Shown one piece after another: positions 1 to 8,338 of a DNA stretch of 42,005 bases; position 1 is the stretch's first letter; the number at the start of each line of letters is the position of its first letter. Position numbers and translations under genes: made by a program. The stretch comes from an uncultured Bacteroidales bacterium (GTDB lineage Bacteria > Bacteroidota > Bacteroidia > Bacteroidales > P3), in contig CAMIVE010000013.1 of NCBI GenBank assembly GCA_946401725.1, forward strand, positions 1-42,005, written 5' to 3'. The notes beneath the pieces are model-generated. The model searched no databases. It was not told the origin of the DNA and worked only from the letters and a program-made list of their open reading frames with translations.

Positions 1-54
1 ACCCAGGACCCCATCCTTAAAAGGGATGTGCTCTACCTGCTGAGCTACTTAGTC
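1..54 (-). tRNA. tRNA-Lys (TTT), partial
   Basis: This is the 5' part of a lysine tRNA read on the minus strand. The window edge cuts it inside the T arm. The 54 visible bases are identical to the matching part of the complete tRNA-Lys at 71-146, including the anticodon loop CTTTTAA. It is the downstream member of a tandem pair separated by a 16-bp spacer, and both are probably made from the promoter at 170-199. Confidence 0.93.
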
Positions 55-70
55 GAGAAGACTTGTTTTT

Positions 71-146
71 TGGTGACTAAGCTGGGGCTCGAACCCAGGA
101 CCCCATCCTTAAAAGGGATGTGCTCTACCTGCTGAGCTACTTAGTC
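71..146 (-). tRNA. tRNA-Lys (TTT)
   Basis: Complete lysine tRNA on the minus strand. The acceptor stem GACTAAG/CTTAGTC pairs over 7 bp, the D arm is GCTC...GAGC, the anticodon stem CATCC/GGATG encloses CTTTTAA with anticodon TTT (positions 34-36), and the T arm contains GGTTCGAGCC. The discriminator A is followed by an encoded CCA (bases 71-73 as TGG on the plus strand), unlike the tRNAs at the other end of the window. Confidence 0.96.
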
Positions 147-169
147 ATTCCACCCTCAATTTGAGTTTG

Positions 170-199
170 CAAAAGTACAACATTTTTTATTACTGACAA
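170..199 (-). promoter_or_regulatory. Bacteroidota sigma-A promoter for the tRNA-Lys pair
   Basis: On the minus strand, TTG (197-199) is followed after 19 bp by TACTTTTG (170-177), matching the Bacteroidota consensus TTG-N19/21-TAnnTTTG. The predicted start of transcription is near 163, just before the tRNA at 146. Confidence 0.8.
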
Positions 200-428
200 A
201 ATTATTTTAACATAGCCCTTCTTGCAACTCATAATACAACTGATTATCATGTATTTATAACATGCCTAATCTCAACTTATTTGATGTTGGACCTTCTTCG
301 GTTCCATACCAACAGCCCCACTTTCAATGAAAAACGACTCGATTTTTTTCATCTTTTACAGACAAAACCGGCGGAAATAACATAATAAAATAAATATCAA
401 CACCTTAATTATTTTTTGAAAAAAAATT
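200..428. other. AT-rich intergenic stretch between divergent promoters
   Basis: This lies between the tRNA-Lys promoter and the promoter of the unknown gene at 506; with both promoters the gene-free stretch is 147-505. I see no coding signal. A small inverted repeat, CATGT (248-252) and ACATG (260-264) around a 7-nt loop, is the only structure I noticed. Confidence 0.5.
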
Positions 429-458
429 TTGCCACCCGCAAAAGTTTGTGTATCTTTG
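429..458 (+). promoter_or_regulatory. Promoter for the 506-1553 gene pair
   Basis: TTG (429-431), 19-bp spacer, then TATCTTTG (451-458). The predicted start of transcription is around 465. This fixes the start of the following gene at ATG 506, because a longer in-frame reading from 416 would begin inside the promoter. Confidence 0.8.
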
Positions 459-505
459 TCCATTCAAAAGAATGCAAAGAAAAACAAAAAACAATACCTA
501 GCCCT

Positions 506-919
506 ATGAAATATGAGATCAAATTGAAAGAAGGTCTTGGCGACATCCGCTTTGACATGCCGGTGGAGGAGGTGGTTTCCCTTATGGGAGATGCCGAAGA
601 GGTGGAATCCATGGACAACGCCACCGACGAAACCACCACCATACTGCATTACGAAGATGGCGGGATCACCCTGTTTTTCGAAGGGGAGAACCCCACACTC
701 CAATGCATAGATATTTCACTTGAAGACAGTACCCTGTTCGGCGAACAGGTGTTCGATTTCAATGAAAAGGAAATCGTCCAGCTAATGGTGAAAAACAAAT
801 ATTTCGAACAGGATGCCGAGGAAGAGGCGTGGGGCGAACGACGCATCTCGTTTGGAGAAGGCAATATCGATTTCTTCCTCGAGGACGACGAATTGCTGGC
901 CATCGTCTATGGAAAATAA
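506..919 (+). CDS. Conserved hypothetical acidic protein
   Basis: A 137-aa protein I do not recognise. It is strongly acidic, has no signal peptide or membrane segment, and shows a regular mixture of predicted beta strands (HYEDGGITLFFEG, ERRISFGEGNIDFFLED) and a helix, so it is probably a small soluble alpha/beta domain. The promoter at 429-458 decides the start: an upstream in-frame ATG at 416 lies ahead of the predicted transcript. Its last 11 bases overlap the start of the WbqC gene, so the two are probably translationally coupled and made from one message. It lies opposite to the leftward majority of genes in this part of the window. No function is proposed. Confidence 0.75.
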   Translation: MKYEIKLKEGLGDIRFDMPVEEVVSLMGDAEEVESMDNATDETTTILHYEDGGITLFFEGENPTLQCIDISLEDSTLFGEQVFDFNEKEIVQLMVKNKYFEQDAEEEAWGERRISFGEGNIDFFLEDDELLAIVYGK

Positions 920-1553
920 ACCCCTGCATACCGGCTGTAAAGCCCTGTTCTCCACCGCCTACTTCCCGCCCATAGGGATGATGGCTGCAATGGTACAGTC
1001 GGACGAGCTGCTGATAGAGCTACACGAAACATTCCCCAAACAGACCCACCGCAACCGGACAGTCATCCTTACCGCCAACGGACCGATGACACTCAGTGTG
1101 CCTGTACTACGACCTGACGGAACACACACCCGAACATCGGATATCCAAATTGCCTATACCGAACGATGGAATGTAATCCACTGGCGCGCCATCGAATCGG
1201 CATACAGCTCCTCCCCTTTCTTTCTCTACTACCGCGACGAGATAGAACAGCTGCTGATGCAACGCTATCGATACCTTGTCGAATTCAACGAACGCCTGCT
1301 TGCCTTCCTTTTCAAGAAATTGAAAAAAGAGATCCCTATACACTACACTGAGACGTTCCAGCGCAACACAGCGCCCCTCCACGACTACCGTGACCGCTTC
1401 TCCTACAAACACCCCGACACCAACATCCTGTACCCTTCCTACACACAGGTATTCGGTGACCGACAGCCCTTCAACAGCAACGTCAGTGTTCTGGACCTCC
1501 TCTTCAACTTAGGTCCCGAAGCAAAAGAATACCTCTGCGGGATAAGGCTCTAA
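909..1553 (+). CDS. WbqC family protein
   Basis: A 214-aa protein of the WbqC-like family, which is found in O-antigen and surface-polysaccharide loci and is common in Bacteroidota; the exact reaction is not established. Family hallmarks are the N-terminal strand FSTAYFPPIGMMA, the run FPKQTHRNRTVI, followed by an AYTERWNVIHWRAIESAY segment and a C-terminal LLFNLGPEA. The ATG at 909 places the conserved FSTAYFPP block about 14 residues in, as usual for the family; the reading frame stays open further upstream but that part overlaps the preceding gene in another frame. The sense strand is C- and A-rich, as expected for a plus-strand gene left of the proposed origin. A terminator follows at 1621. 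Confidence 0.88.
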   Translation: MENKPLHTGCKALFSTAYFPPIGMMAAMVQSDELLIELHETFPKQTHRNRTVILTANGPMTLSVPVLRPDGTHTRTSDIQIAYTERWNVIHWRAIESAYSSSPFFLYYRDEIEQLLMQRYRYLVEFNERLLAFLFKKLKKEIPIHYTETFQRNTAPLHDYRDRFSYKHPDTNILYPSYTQVFGDRQPFNSNVSVLDLLFNLGPEAKEYLCGIRL

Positions 1554-1556
1554 GAT

Positions 1557-1569
1557 ACATGGACCATGT
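1557..1569. repeat. Palindrome ACATGG-A-CCATGT
   Basis: A 13-bp odd-centred palindrome immediately after the WbqC stop codon. Its core ATGGACCAT recurs as ATGGTCCAT (1639-1647) inside the loop of the terminator 80 bp downstream. It may be a protein site or part of the 3' end structure; function unknown. Confidence 0.5.
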
Positions 1570-1620
1570 ATTTTATCCTAATTCCGAAAAGAAAACGATT
1601 ACAGAAACCCTATCACTTAT

Positions 1621-1664
1621 AAAAAAGCCGTAAACTCCATGGTCCATGATGTTTACGGCTTTTG
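1621..1664. terminator. Bidirectional intrinsic terminator between WbqC and mnmG
   Basis: An A-tract and AAGCCGTAAAC pair with GTTTACGGCTTTT across a 16-nt loop. The stem has about 11 bp and is flanked by A residues on the left and T residues on the right, so it can stop transcription of the rightward WbqC gene and of the leftward mnmG gene. The loop carries a second ATGGTCCAT palindrome. Confidence 0.85.
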
Positions 1665-1678
1665 TTCCACGGGAAACA
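1663..1678. other. parS-like centromere site 1
   Basis: TGTTCCACGGGAAACA differs at one position from the broadly conserved ParB binding site TGTTnCACGTGAAACA. It is intergenic, squeezed between the terminator and the mnmG stop codon. Two more one-mismatch sites occur at 3603 and 16690. Confidence 0.7.
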
Positions 1679-1689
1679 TCCGGTAGGAT

Positions 1690-3573
1690 TCAGCAGCCCA
1701 TCACAATCAAAAGTACGGAAATATCCGCCGGTGAGACACCGCTGATTCGAGACGCCTGTCCGATTGTCTGGGGGCGCATCTTCGACAGTTTCTCCCGGGC
1801 TTCGAACGAAAGCGCCAAGATAGACCTAAAGTCGAGATCCTCTTTGATGGGAAAATCCTCGTATTTAAGAATCTTGTCCGCCACATCCTTTTCTTTCTCG
1901 ATATAGCGGCGATACTTCAACAACACTTCAGTCGACAGGACAACTTCCGAACGGATAGACTCTGGTATCGATGCAACAAAAGTCGCCAGCGAAGGCGACA
2001 ACTCCATTAGTAACGACATGTCAATCTCCGGACGCGCTATCAGACTGAACAGCTTCACCCGCTGCTGCAATGGAGCCGACTCATGACTGGCAAGACAGTC
2101 GTTAACCTCCGACGGCAAAACCGATTGCGTTTCGATAAACTCCGACAGGCGACCCACAGCGGCGTCCTTCTCCTCTACCCTGCGCATGCGTTCGTCGGAA
2201 GCCAATCCCAACGCATGGGACAACGGTGTCAAACGCGAGTCCGCGTTATCCTGTCGCAACAGGAGCCGGTATTCGGCACGCGAAGTAAACATCCGATAGG
2301 GTTCATCGACCCCTTTAGTGACCAGATCATCGATCAACACACCGATATAGGCCTGTGTACGACGCAGGACAAACGGCGCCTTCCCTTGCAGTTTCAACAC
2401 CGCATTGATACCTGCCATCAACCCTTGACAGGCGGCCTCCTCATATCCTGTAGTGCCATTGATTTGTCCGGCGAAATAGAGGTTTTCCACCTGTTTCGTC
2501 TCCAATGTATAGCGCAACTGGGTAGGAGGGAAATAATCATACTCGATGGCGTAGCCAGGCTTGAAGATCCGGGCCTTCTCAAATCCACGGATGGAATGCA
2601 GCGCCTCCAGTTGCACCTCCAGCGGCAAAGAGGAGGAAAAACCGTTCAGATAATAGGAATTCGTGCGAAGGCCTTCCGGCTCCACAAACAGTTGGTGACG
2701 ATCCTTGCCGGAGAAACGCTCAATCTTGTCCTCGATGGAAGGACAGTAACGGGGGCCCACCCCCTGGATACGTCCTGTAAATAACGGCGAGCGGTCGAAT
2801 CCTTTGCGGAGAATATCGTGCGTTTCGCTGTTGGTATAAGCCAGATAGCACGGCTTCTGCTCCCGGAGGGGATGGGTATCAGGACTGTAAGAGAATTTCT
2901 GAGGATGGCTATCCCCGGGTTGTTCCACAAGTGCATCGAACTGTATCGAACGGCCATCGATACGCACCGGCGTTCCCGTCTTCAGTTTCGACACCTCGAA
3001 GCCCTGCTCGCGCAACCGGTCGGAGAGACCCTTCGCCGGCAGTTCACCTATACGGCCTCCCGAGAAAACAGTCTCGCCAATATAGATACGACCATTCAAG
3101 AAAGTGCCATTAGTCAGGACGACCGCTCGTGCAGGGATCTCTATCTGCATGCGCGTGACGACACCCGTCACCATACCCTGGTCCGTCAGAAGGTCAACCA
3201 CCTCATCCTGCCACAACGTCAAACCATGGATATTTTCGAGCACCTGTCGCCAGTTGGACGAGAACAGCGCCTTATCGCATTGCGCACGAGGACTCCACAT
3301 GGCCGGACCTTTGGAGAGGTTCAACATGCGGAACTGTATCATGGAGCGGTCGGTGACAATTCCCGACCAGCCGCCCAAGGCATCGATCTCACGTACGATC
3401 TGTCCCTTGGCGACACCACCCATGGCAGGGTTGCACGACATCTGACAAATGGTATCCAGATTCTGTGTCACCAAAAGGGTTTTAGCTCCCATCCCTGCCG
3501 CTGCGGCGGCAGCCTCAGCACCCGCATGCCCTGCCCCCACCACAACGACATCGTATTGTTCGAACTTCATCAT
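1690..3573 (-). CDS. mnmG: tRNA uridine-5-carboxymethylaminomethyl modification enzyme MnmG (GidA)
   Basis: FAD-dependent enzyme that, with MnmE, installs the (carboxymethyl)aminomethyl group on wobble U34 of certain tRNAs. The product is 627 aa from ATG 3573 (MMKFEQYD); the family is normally 620-630. The frame remains open to a TTG 15 bases upstream, which I reject. Visible marks are the dinucleotide-binding VVGAGHAGAEAA near residues 11-22, the CQMSCNPAMGG motif near 50, GPRYCPSIEDK with the second conserved cysteine near 280, and the C-terminal helical domain for MnmE. It follows ybeY on the same strand with only a parS-like site between them, so it is probably co-transcribed. mnmG often lies near the replication origin in bacteria. 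Confidence 0.97.
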   Translation of the reverse strand: MMKFEQYDVVVVGAGHAGAEAAAAAAGMGAKTLLVTQNLDTICQMSCNPAMGGVAKGQIVREIDALGGWSGIVTDRSMIQFRMLNLSKGPAMWSPRAQCDKALFSSNWRQVLENIHGLTLWQDEVVDLLTDQGMVTGVVTRMQIEIPARAVVLTNGTFLNGRIYIGETVFSGGRIGELPAKGLSDRLREQGFEVSKLKTGTPVRIDGRSIQFDALVEQPGDSHPQKFSYSPDTHPLREQKPCYLAYTNSETHDILRKGFDRSPLFTGRIQGVGPRYCPSIEDKIERFSGKDRHQLFVEPEGLRTNSYYLNGFSSSLPLEVQLEALHSIRGFEKARIFKPGYAIEYDYFPPTQLRYTLETKQVENLYFAGQINGTTGYEEAACQGLMAGINAVLKLQGKAPFVLRRTQAYIGVLIDDLVTKGVDEPYRMFTSRAEYRLLLRQDNADSRLTPLSHALGLASDERMRRVEEKDAAVGRLSEFIETQSVLPSEVNDCLASHESAPLQQRVKLFSLIARPEIDMSLLMELSPSLATFVASIPESIRSEVVLSTEVLLKYRRYIEKEKDVADKILKYEDFPIKEDLDFRSILALSFEAREKLSKMRPQTIGQASRISGVSPADISVLLIVMGC

Positions 3574-3602
3574 ACAACTAATATTCAACCTAATAAACCA
3601 TC

Positions 3603-3618
3603 TGTTCCGCGTGAAACA
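3603..3618. other. parS-like centromere site 2
   Basis: TGTTCCGCGTGAAACA has one mismatch (A to G at position 7) from TGTTCCACGTGAAACA. It occupies most of the 46-bp gap between ybeY and mnmG, so it is not constrained by coding. Confidence 0.72.
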
Positions 3619-3619
3619 T

Positions 3620-4048
3620 TTACTTTTGAAGCGCTTCCAAAAGCTGTAAAGACTCCTCTTCCTTCCTTCGCATCTGAGCTGCTTCTTGTGCCGACTTGTC
3701 TTTGAAACCGAGAAGGTGCAATACGCCGTGAATCATCACCCGATGCAGTTCTTGTGTGAAAGAGACCCCGAATTGTTTTGCGTTCTCCCCTACCCTATCC
3801 AGACTAATCAGAATATCACCCGACACCAAATCTCCCTCCACTGAATCGAAGGTGATAATGTCTGTATAGGTATCATGGTTCAGAAAAGCCATATTGTCTT
3901 TTAGGATACGGTCGTCCGAACAAAAAAGATAGGATATCTTTCCCGTCTTCTTCCCATGGTTTTTTATCACCTCCGAAATCCATTTTTTCATCATGGATTC
4001 ATTCTCGAGAGCAAAACCATCATATTCTGTAAAAAATCGAACAGCCAT
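3620..4048 (-). CDS. ybeY: Endoribonuclease YbeY (rRNA maturation factor)
   Basis: A 142-aa zinc-dependent single-strand RNase used in 16S rRNA 3' maturation and ribosome quality control. The metal-site motif is seen near the C-terminus as HRVMIHGVLHLLGFKDK. It holds the first two histidines of HxxxH; the third histidine of the E. coli type (GYDH) is replaced by the KDK form, which I recall as usual in Bacteroidota. The preceding ITFDSVEGDLVSGDILIS block is typical. Start MAVRFFTEYDGF at 4048 is chosen because it gives the family length; the frame is open for 44 more codons that look non-conserved. It sits upstream of mnmG on the same strand. Confidence 0.93.
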   Translation of the reverse strand: MAVRFFTEYDGFALENESMMKKWISEVIKNHGKKTGKISYLFCSDDRILKDNMAFLNHDTYTDIITFDSVEGDLVSGDILISLDRVGENAKQFGVSFTQELHRVMIHGVLHLLGFKDKSAQEAAQMRRKEEESLQLLEALQK

Positions 4049-4240
4049 GGCAGAAAGCGTTAAAAAAGTTTTTTTGGCAAGCAAAGACAGTGCTTTAAGA
4101 AAACAAAATATATTATTGAATAACAATATATTAAGCAGTGTTTGGCGCTTTTTTTCATCGTTTTCCAACGCACAAAACAAGCCTGACGGGATAACGGGTC
4201 AGCAGAAAAAAAAGAAAACGAGTTGAGAAAAATGACCAAA

Positions 4241-4696
4241 TTATGCATTTACTGTCTTGGGGGCATAAAAGTGGCGAAGCTTCACCAAACGTTCCAATGC
4301 GCGACTGGGTTCGATGCCACTGATGACAAATTCCAGACAGACCGTTCGACCTTGGTCAGAGAAGGACATCTTGTCCGAGAGCGTCTTCATCAAATAGATG
4401 CCCGTCCCCTCCCCTTCGTGGACAGGGATGGAACCGTAAGACGCGTAATCGAAACCGTCACCTTCATCTGAGACTTTGAAGTAGACCCCTCCCCTATTAT
4501 AGTCACTTTCTATGGTTACCTTTTTCTCAGGGTCGGAGTGGTTGCCGTGGACAATGGCATTTTTCACGGCCTGCAACAGCGACATGGAGATAGTTCCTGC
4601 ATAATTATTGATATTATAGGAATCACAAACGACATCAACGAAGCGTTCCACTTCAGTCAATTTGTCTATATCTGATTGAATAATAATTCTTTCCAT
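4241..4696 (-). CDS. RsbW-like ATP-binding protein (HATPase_c_2, anti-sigma regulatory type)
   Basis: A 151-aa GHKL-fold protein resembling anti-sigma kinases RsbW/SpoIIAB. The N box is LLQAVKNAIVHGN (about residues 40-52), the G1 box is VSDEGDGFD and the G2 box GEGTGIYLMKTLSD. In canonical RsbW kinases the N box begins with a glutamate needed for catalysis (EAVTNAIIHG); here it is Gln42, which may mean ATP binding without efficient phosphorylation. No anti-anti-sigma (STAS) partner or PP2C phosphatase lies beside it. It has its own promoter at 4724-4753. The partner and regulated process cannot be told from sequence. Confidence 0.85.
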   Translation of the reverse strand: MERIIIQSDIDKLTEVERFVDVVCDSYNINNYAGTISMSLLQAVKNAIVHGNHSDPEKKVTIESDYNRGGVYFKVSDEGDGFDYASYGSIPVHEGEGTGIYLMKTLSDKMSFSDQGRTVCLEFVISGIEPSRALERLVKLRHFYAPKTVNA

Positions 4697-4723
4697 AAAT
4701 AATGCCTCATACTATCTCTGGTA

Positions 4724-4753
4724 CAAAGATACGGAGAAAAAATGGAAAGACAA
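4724..4753 (-). promoter_or_regulatory. Promoter for the RsbW-like gene
   Basis: On the minus strand TTG (4751-4753) and TATCTTTG (4724-4731) are separated by 19 bp, an exact match to the Bacteroidota consensus. The leader to ATG 4696 is about 20 nt. Confidence 0.82.
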
Positions 4754-4806
4754 AATGAAATCAATTTTTTTTGCAACCCAATAGGGTGGGGGAGGGGTTG
4801 TACGGA

Positions 4807-7800
4807 CTAAAACTTAAAGAAATAGTCGTTGACTTTTTGCTTGTAATAGTTCGACATGGAAGGCGGATTGGAGCGGAAAAGATCGATATTTTTTTCTTGC
4901 AGTTTCTTGTAACGTTCCAAATCGCCCTGCGAAGGCTGGTACATATCATGCGCCTCCTTGCTTTCTCTACGGTCTTCTTTTTCGCGCTGCAAATCAGCCT
5001 TTTCATGTTGCAGTAAACGGGTCAAAATCTGTTGTTGGCGTTGGATGGTCTGATGGGTGATGGTTTTATTGACCAGGTCGGTCTCCGTCTGTTCCATCTG
5101 ACGGATCATCTCGTCGATTTCACGTGCCAAGCGGGGATCGCCACCACTCTCTTCTTTCATCCGCTGTCCGTATTCCTGCATCATGCGACGGATCTGTTCC
5201 TGTCGGGCTGCCATCTTGGCCAGTTCCGAACTCATCGTGTTGTGTTCGCCCAACTTGGTGCGGCTACCCGGCTTGTTGCCTTGTTTTTCAAGCTCTTTCT
5301 TGAGCGATTCCATCTGTTTGTTCAGCTCTTCCTGCATCTGTCGCATGGACTTGGGCGATGGTTTTCCGCTGCCCGGATTGCTGCAGTTGCCCTTCATCTT
5401 CATCCCCTCCCGTTTGCAATTGCCATTCTTTTGCTTCTGCTGGTTCTGACGCATCTGGTTCTGCATCTGGTCGAGTGATTCGGCCAGTACCAGCGAGAGG
5501 TTGTTCAACGAAGTCATCGCATATTGCATCGGCTTGGAAGCCTGCGTATTGCGGTAATTACCATAGATAGACTGGTTATATTGCAACAGTCCCGAGAGCG
5601 ACTTGGCGATATTGGATTTGACCTCGGAAAGCTCTTTGTTGACCACCGAGGCAATAGCCATCTGACGTTTGGCCATAGCACGAAGCGAGTCCTCCACATT
5701 ACGGAAATCGTCCTTCAGGAGATTCTGTTTGGCGATTAACTGCTGATATTTCGGATCCTGCACACTCACCCGCGAGAGGTCGTTGATAAGCGTCTCCTGG
5801 TTGAAAGAGAGTTGCACTAGATTTTTCAGCAGTTGGCGCACCTGCTCTGCATCCTCAGCCAAGTCCTCCTGCTCCACATCCATCTGTGCACGGGCCAGCT
5901 CCTCCGACAGTTTTTGGAGGTCGTCGGCTGCCGATTTCTGGGATTTGGAAGCATCCTTTTTCTTGCCTTTCGAAAGTTTGCTTTCCGCCTCTTGCTGCTG
6001 TTGTTCGATACGGTTCATCAAGTCCTTGTCCAACTTGAAATCCGACGGTTGTTCCAGGTTCTTATAGTCTTTCTGTATCTGTTCTATCTCTTTCTCCAGC
6101 TGCTTGTATTGCTCCGAGAGCTGTTGCTGTTCCTGAAGGCTTTTCCGGCTGTCGTCCTGCTTGTTGGAGAGCTCTTCCTGTTTCTTTGCCAGCTCGTCGG
6201 CTTTGTTGACCGCCTGTTCCACTTTCTTCTCGAGTTCCAAGCGTTTCATCAGCTCAAGATTCTGGTCCAGCTGCTTCTCCAGGTCTTCGTTTTTCAGTTT
6301 CAGCTGTTCCAGTTCATCCTGCACTTTCTGCTTGTCCATCTCTTTCATCAGACGATCCATCTCCTTCATCATCTCCTTGATTTCGTCACTCATCACCTCG
6401 TCGAACAGACGGTCCAACTCCTTCTGTTTCTGGATGATCTCTTCGCTCTGGTCGCGGTATTTCTCCTCCAGGCGGTTGTTGTCCTTCATCTGTTCGCGCA
6501 TCTGCTGCATCTGTTTTTTCACCTCCTCCTGCCGCTTCTTCAACTCCTCCAGCTGCTTCTTGTCCTGCCACGACAGCTCTTTCTTGTCGACCAGTTTGCG
6601 GATCATTTCGTTGATTTCCTCCTGCAGTTTGCGGAGTTCCGATATCGACAGCTCGGCCTGATGCTGCGCATCCGACGAACCCTCACGAATCAACTGGTCT
6701 ATCTCTTCGTCGGTAGGGATCTGCACTTCGAAAGTCTGTGATTTCGTTGACTTCGAGCCGTTCACCCCGTCGTTGTCCCACACCTCGAAATAGTATTTGA
6801 CATGGTCGCCCGGGTTGAGTGTCAACTGCGACAAGTCTGTCGAATAGACAAACTCCTGCGACGCGTCGCGCGTGATGACGACCGGCGTACGCTGTGTCTC
6901 TTTCACCGTGGTGTCGGTGGCGTTGCTTTTCTCTACGACGAATTCCAGTTTCGAGAAGCCGTAGTCGTCCTTGATATGTCCTCGGAAGAAATAGCGGTCG
7001 GGCATCAGCGAGTCGCCCATCTGGATGACCGCAATCATCGGATATGCATCGTCGATGACGGAGATATTATAGGCAAGCGTGTCGGAGACCGTATGCCAGT
7101 TGTCAGCATAGAAACCGTATGAGAACGAGGTCATTGCACGGATGGCTGTCTTGCTGCGCCCGTTTTCGTTAGGCAGCAGCGAGAATGCTCTGGTATCCGT
7201 AAAGAAATGAAGTGTGTCGCAATCCTTGGTCATAAAGAGCCATTCAACCGTACTGCCTTTAGGTATCGTGATATCGCCCTCGTTGGAGAGGATCTCCGGC
7301 AACTTACCCGTATAGGCAGGGTAGGTGAGGAGGGTCTGGAAATGGACAATCGCCGGACGGGGAATCACCTCCAGTTCATAGACTTTGGAGGTGACGCCGA
7401 CTGCGGTGAACTGGAAGTTGTGCGATCGTTGCAGGTTCTTGAAGAGGTAGCTGTAGTGCAGGTTGTCGCGTTTCTGCATGCGATAGGCAACACCGTCAAC
7501 CAGTATGGAGACCTCGCTGGGGATCTCGTCGCCCTCAATGGCGACCTCCACCATGAAATCCTCCTGTTGAGAGGCTTCCAGCGACTTGTTTCCCAAGACA
7601 AACGAAAAAGGAGCCGGACGCTCGAAATAGGTAGAATGCTTCATGATGCGTTTGGAAGGCTCCGTGATAAACGATGGCGCCACAATCAGCACAACGATGA
7701 TAAACAATGCCGGTACGGCGACATACTTGACATATTTGAGGTTTTTCCGCAGGTCGATAGCGTTCAGAAACGGGATAGGGGAGAGCTGGTCCGTTTTCTG

Positions 7801-8193
7801 GTCGATAGCGGCACGAAGGAGTTCGCTGTCAGCTGTCTCACCCATTTTCTGCAGCTGCAGCAGGTTCAGCAGTTTGTCGCTGACTTCCGGGAAGTGGTCA
7901 CCGATGATGGTTGCCGCCGTCTCATAGGAGATGCACGAACCCAGCCTGAACATCTTCAAAAGCGGCGTGACGATATAGACAGCGACTATGGCGGCCGTGG
8001 CGACGATGAACGACCAGAAAAGAACCGTCCGTACAGCGATGCCGAAATAGCCGAAATGCTCCAGCACGACCATCAAGATAAACAACATCAGAACGGAAGC
8101 CAAAGTGTAAAGCAAACCCTTCAGCAACCGGTTTTTATAGTATTTTCGGATAAACCGATCCAGTTTGTCTATGATGTTGTTGGCTGTCTGCAC
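4807..8193 (-). CDS. DUF4175-type membrane-anchored coiled-coil protein
   Basis: An 1128-aa protein typical of Bacteroidota DUF4175 members. Three hydrophobic segments occupy about residues 23-43, 50-78 and 150-175; after them comes a beta-rich extracytoplasmic region (to about 500) and then a very long Gln/Glu/Lys/Met-rich coiled coil (about 505-950), with a charged tail that includes a low-complexity Gly/Asn/Lys patch. The start is GTG at 8193, 19 codons ahead of the basic stretch RKYYKNR; no nearby ATG fits. The family role is unknown; the architecture suggests an envelope scaffold. A degenerate -7 element (TATCTTTT, 8212-8219) is the only promoter hint. The gene downstream encodes the RsbW-like protein, but that has its own promoter. 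Confidence 0.8.
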   Translation of the reverse strand: MQTANNIIDKLDRFIRKYYKNRLLKGLLYTLASVLMLFILMVVLEHFGYFGIAVRTVLFWSFIVATAAIVAVYIVTPLLKMFRLGSCISYETAATIIGDHFPEVSDKLLNLLQLQKMGETADSELLRAAIDQKTDQLSPIPFLNAIDLRKNLKYVKYVAVPALFIIVVLIVAPSFITEPSKRIMKHSTYFERPAPFSFVLGNKSLEASQQEDFMVEVAIEGDEIPSEVSILVDGVAYRMQKRDNLHYSYLFKNLQRSHNFQFTAVGVTSKVYELEVIPRPAIVHFQTLLTYPAYTGKLPEILSNEGDITIPKGSTVEWLFMTKDCDTLHFFTDTRAFSLLPNENGRSKTAIRAMTSFSYGFYADNWHTVSDTLAYNISVIDDAYPMIAVIQMGDSLMPDRYFFRGHIKDDYGFSKLEFVVEKSNATDTTVKETQRTPVVITRDASQEFVYSTDLSQLTLNPGDHVKYYFEVWDNDGVNGSKSTKSQTFEVQIPTDEEIDQLIREGSSDAQHQAELSISELRKLQEEINEMIRKLVDKKELSWQDKKQLEELKKRQEEVKKQMQQMREQMKDNNRLEEKYRDQSEEIIQKQKELDRLFDEVMSDEIKEMMKEMDRLMKEMDKQKVQDELEQLKLKNEDLEKQLDQNLELMKRLELEKKVEQAVNKADELAKKQEELSNKQDDSRKSLQEQQQLSEQYKQLEKEIEQIQKDYKNLEQPSDFKLDKDLMNRIEQQQQEAESKLSKGKKKDASKSQKSAADDLQKLSEELARAQMDVEQEDLAEDAEQVRQLLKNLVQLSFNQETLINDLSRVSVQDPKYQQLIAKQNLLKDDFRNVEDSLRAMAKRQMAIASVVNKELSEVKSNIAKSLSGLLQYNQSIYGNYRNTQASKPMQYAMTSLNNLSLVLAESLDQMQNQMRQNQQKQKNGNCKREGMKMKGNCSNPGSGKPSPKSMRQMQEELNKQMESLKKELEKQGNKPGSRTKLGEHNTMSSELAKMAARQEQIRRMMQEYGQRMKEESGGDPRLAREIDEMIRQMEQTETDLVNKTITHQTIQRQQQILTRLLQHEKADLQREKEDRRESKEAHDMYQPSQGDLERYKKLQEKNIDLFRSNPPSMSNYYKQKVNDYFFKF

Positions 8194-8288
8194 AGGAAAT
8201 AGTTATTCTCAAAAAGATATATAACAACGTCACAATCGGAAAAATATTATGAAATGGCGACGCTTAAAATAATAAAAACTATGATAAT

Positions 8289-8320
8289 TTGTAAAACTCC
8301 ATTTTTTTTGTGTATTTTTG
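8289..8320 (+). promoter_or_regulatory. Promoter for the SDR gene
   Basis: TTG (8289-8291), 21-bp spacer, TATTTTTG (8313-8320). The predicted start is around 8327, so ATG 8339 is the only plausible start codon. Confidence 0.72.
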
Positions 8321-8338
8321 CACTTTAAAACGAATCTA

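Noticed and set aside
4771-4806. Terminator after the DUF4175 gene (ACCC-TATT-GGGT)
   Set aside because: On the minus strand the short stem is followed by A residues, not T residues, so it lacks a U-tract in the relevant transcript.
5833-6741. 302-aa plus-strand reading frame antisense to the DUF4175 gene
   Set aside because: Its Leu/Phe/Val-rich sequence is the mirror of the Gln/Glu/Lys coiled coil on the other strand; no promoter.
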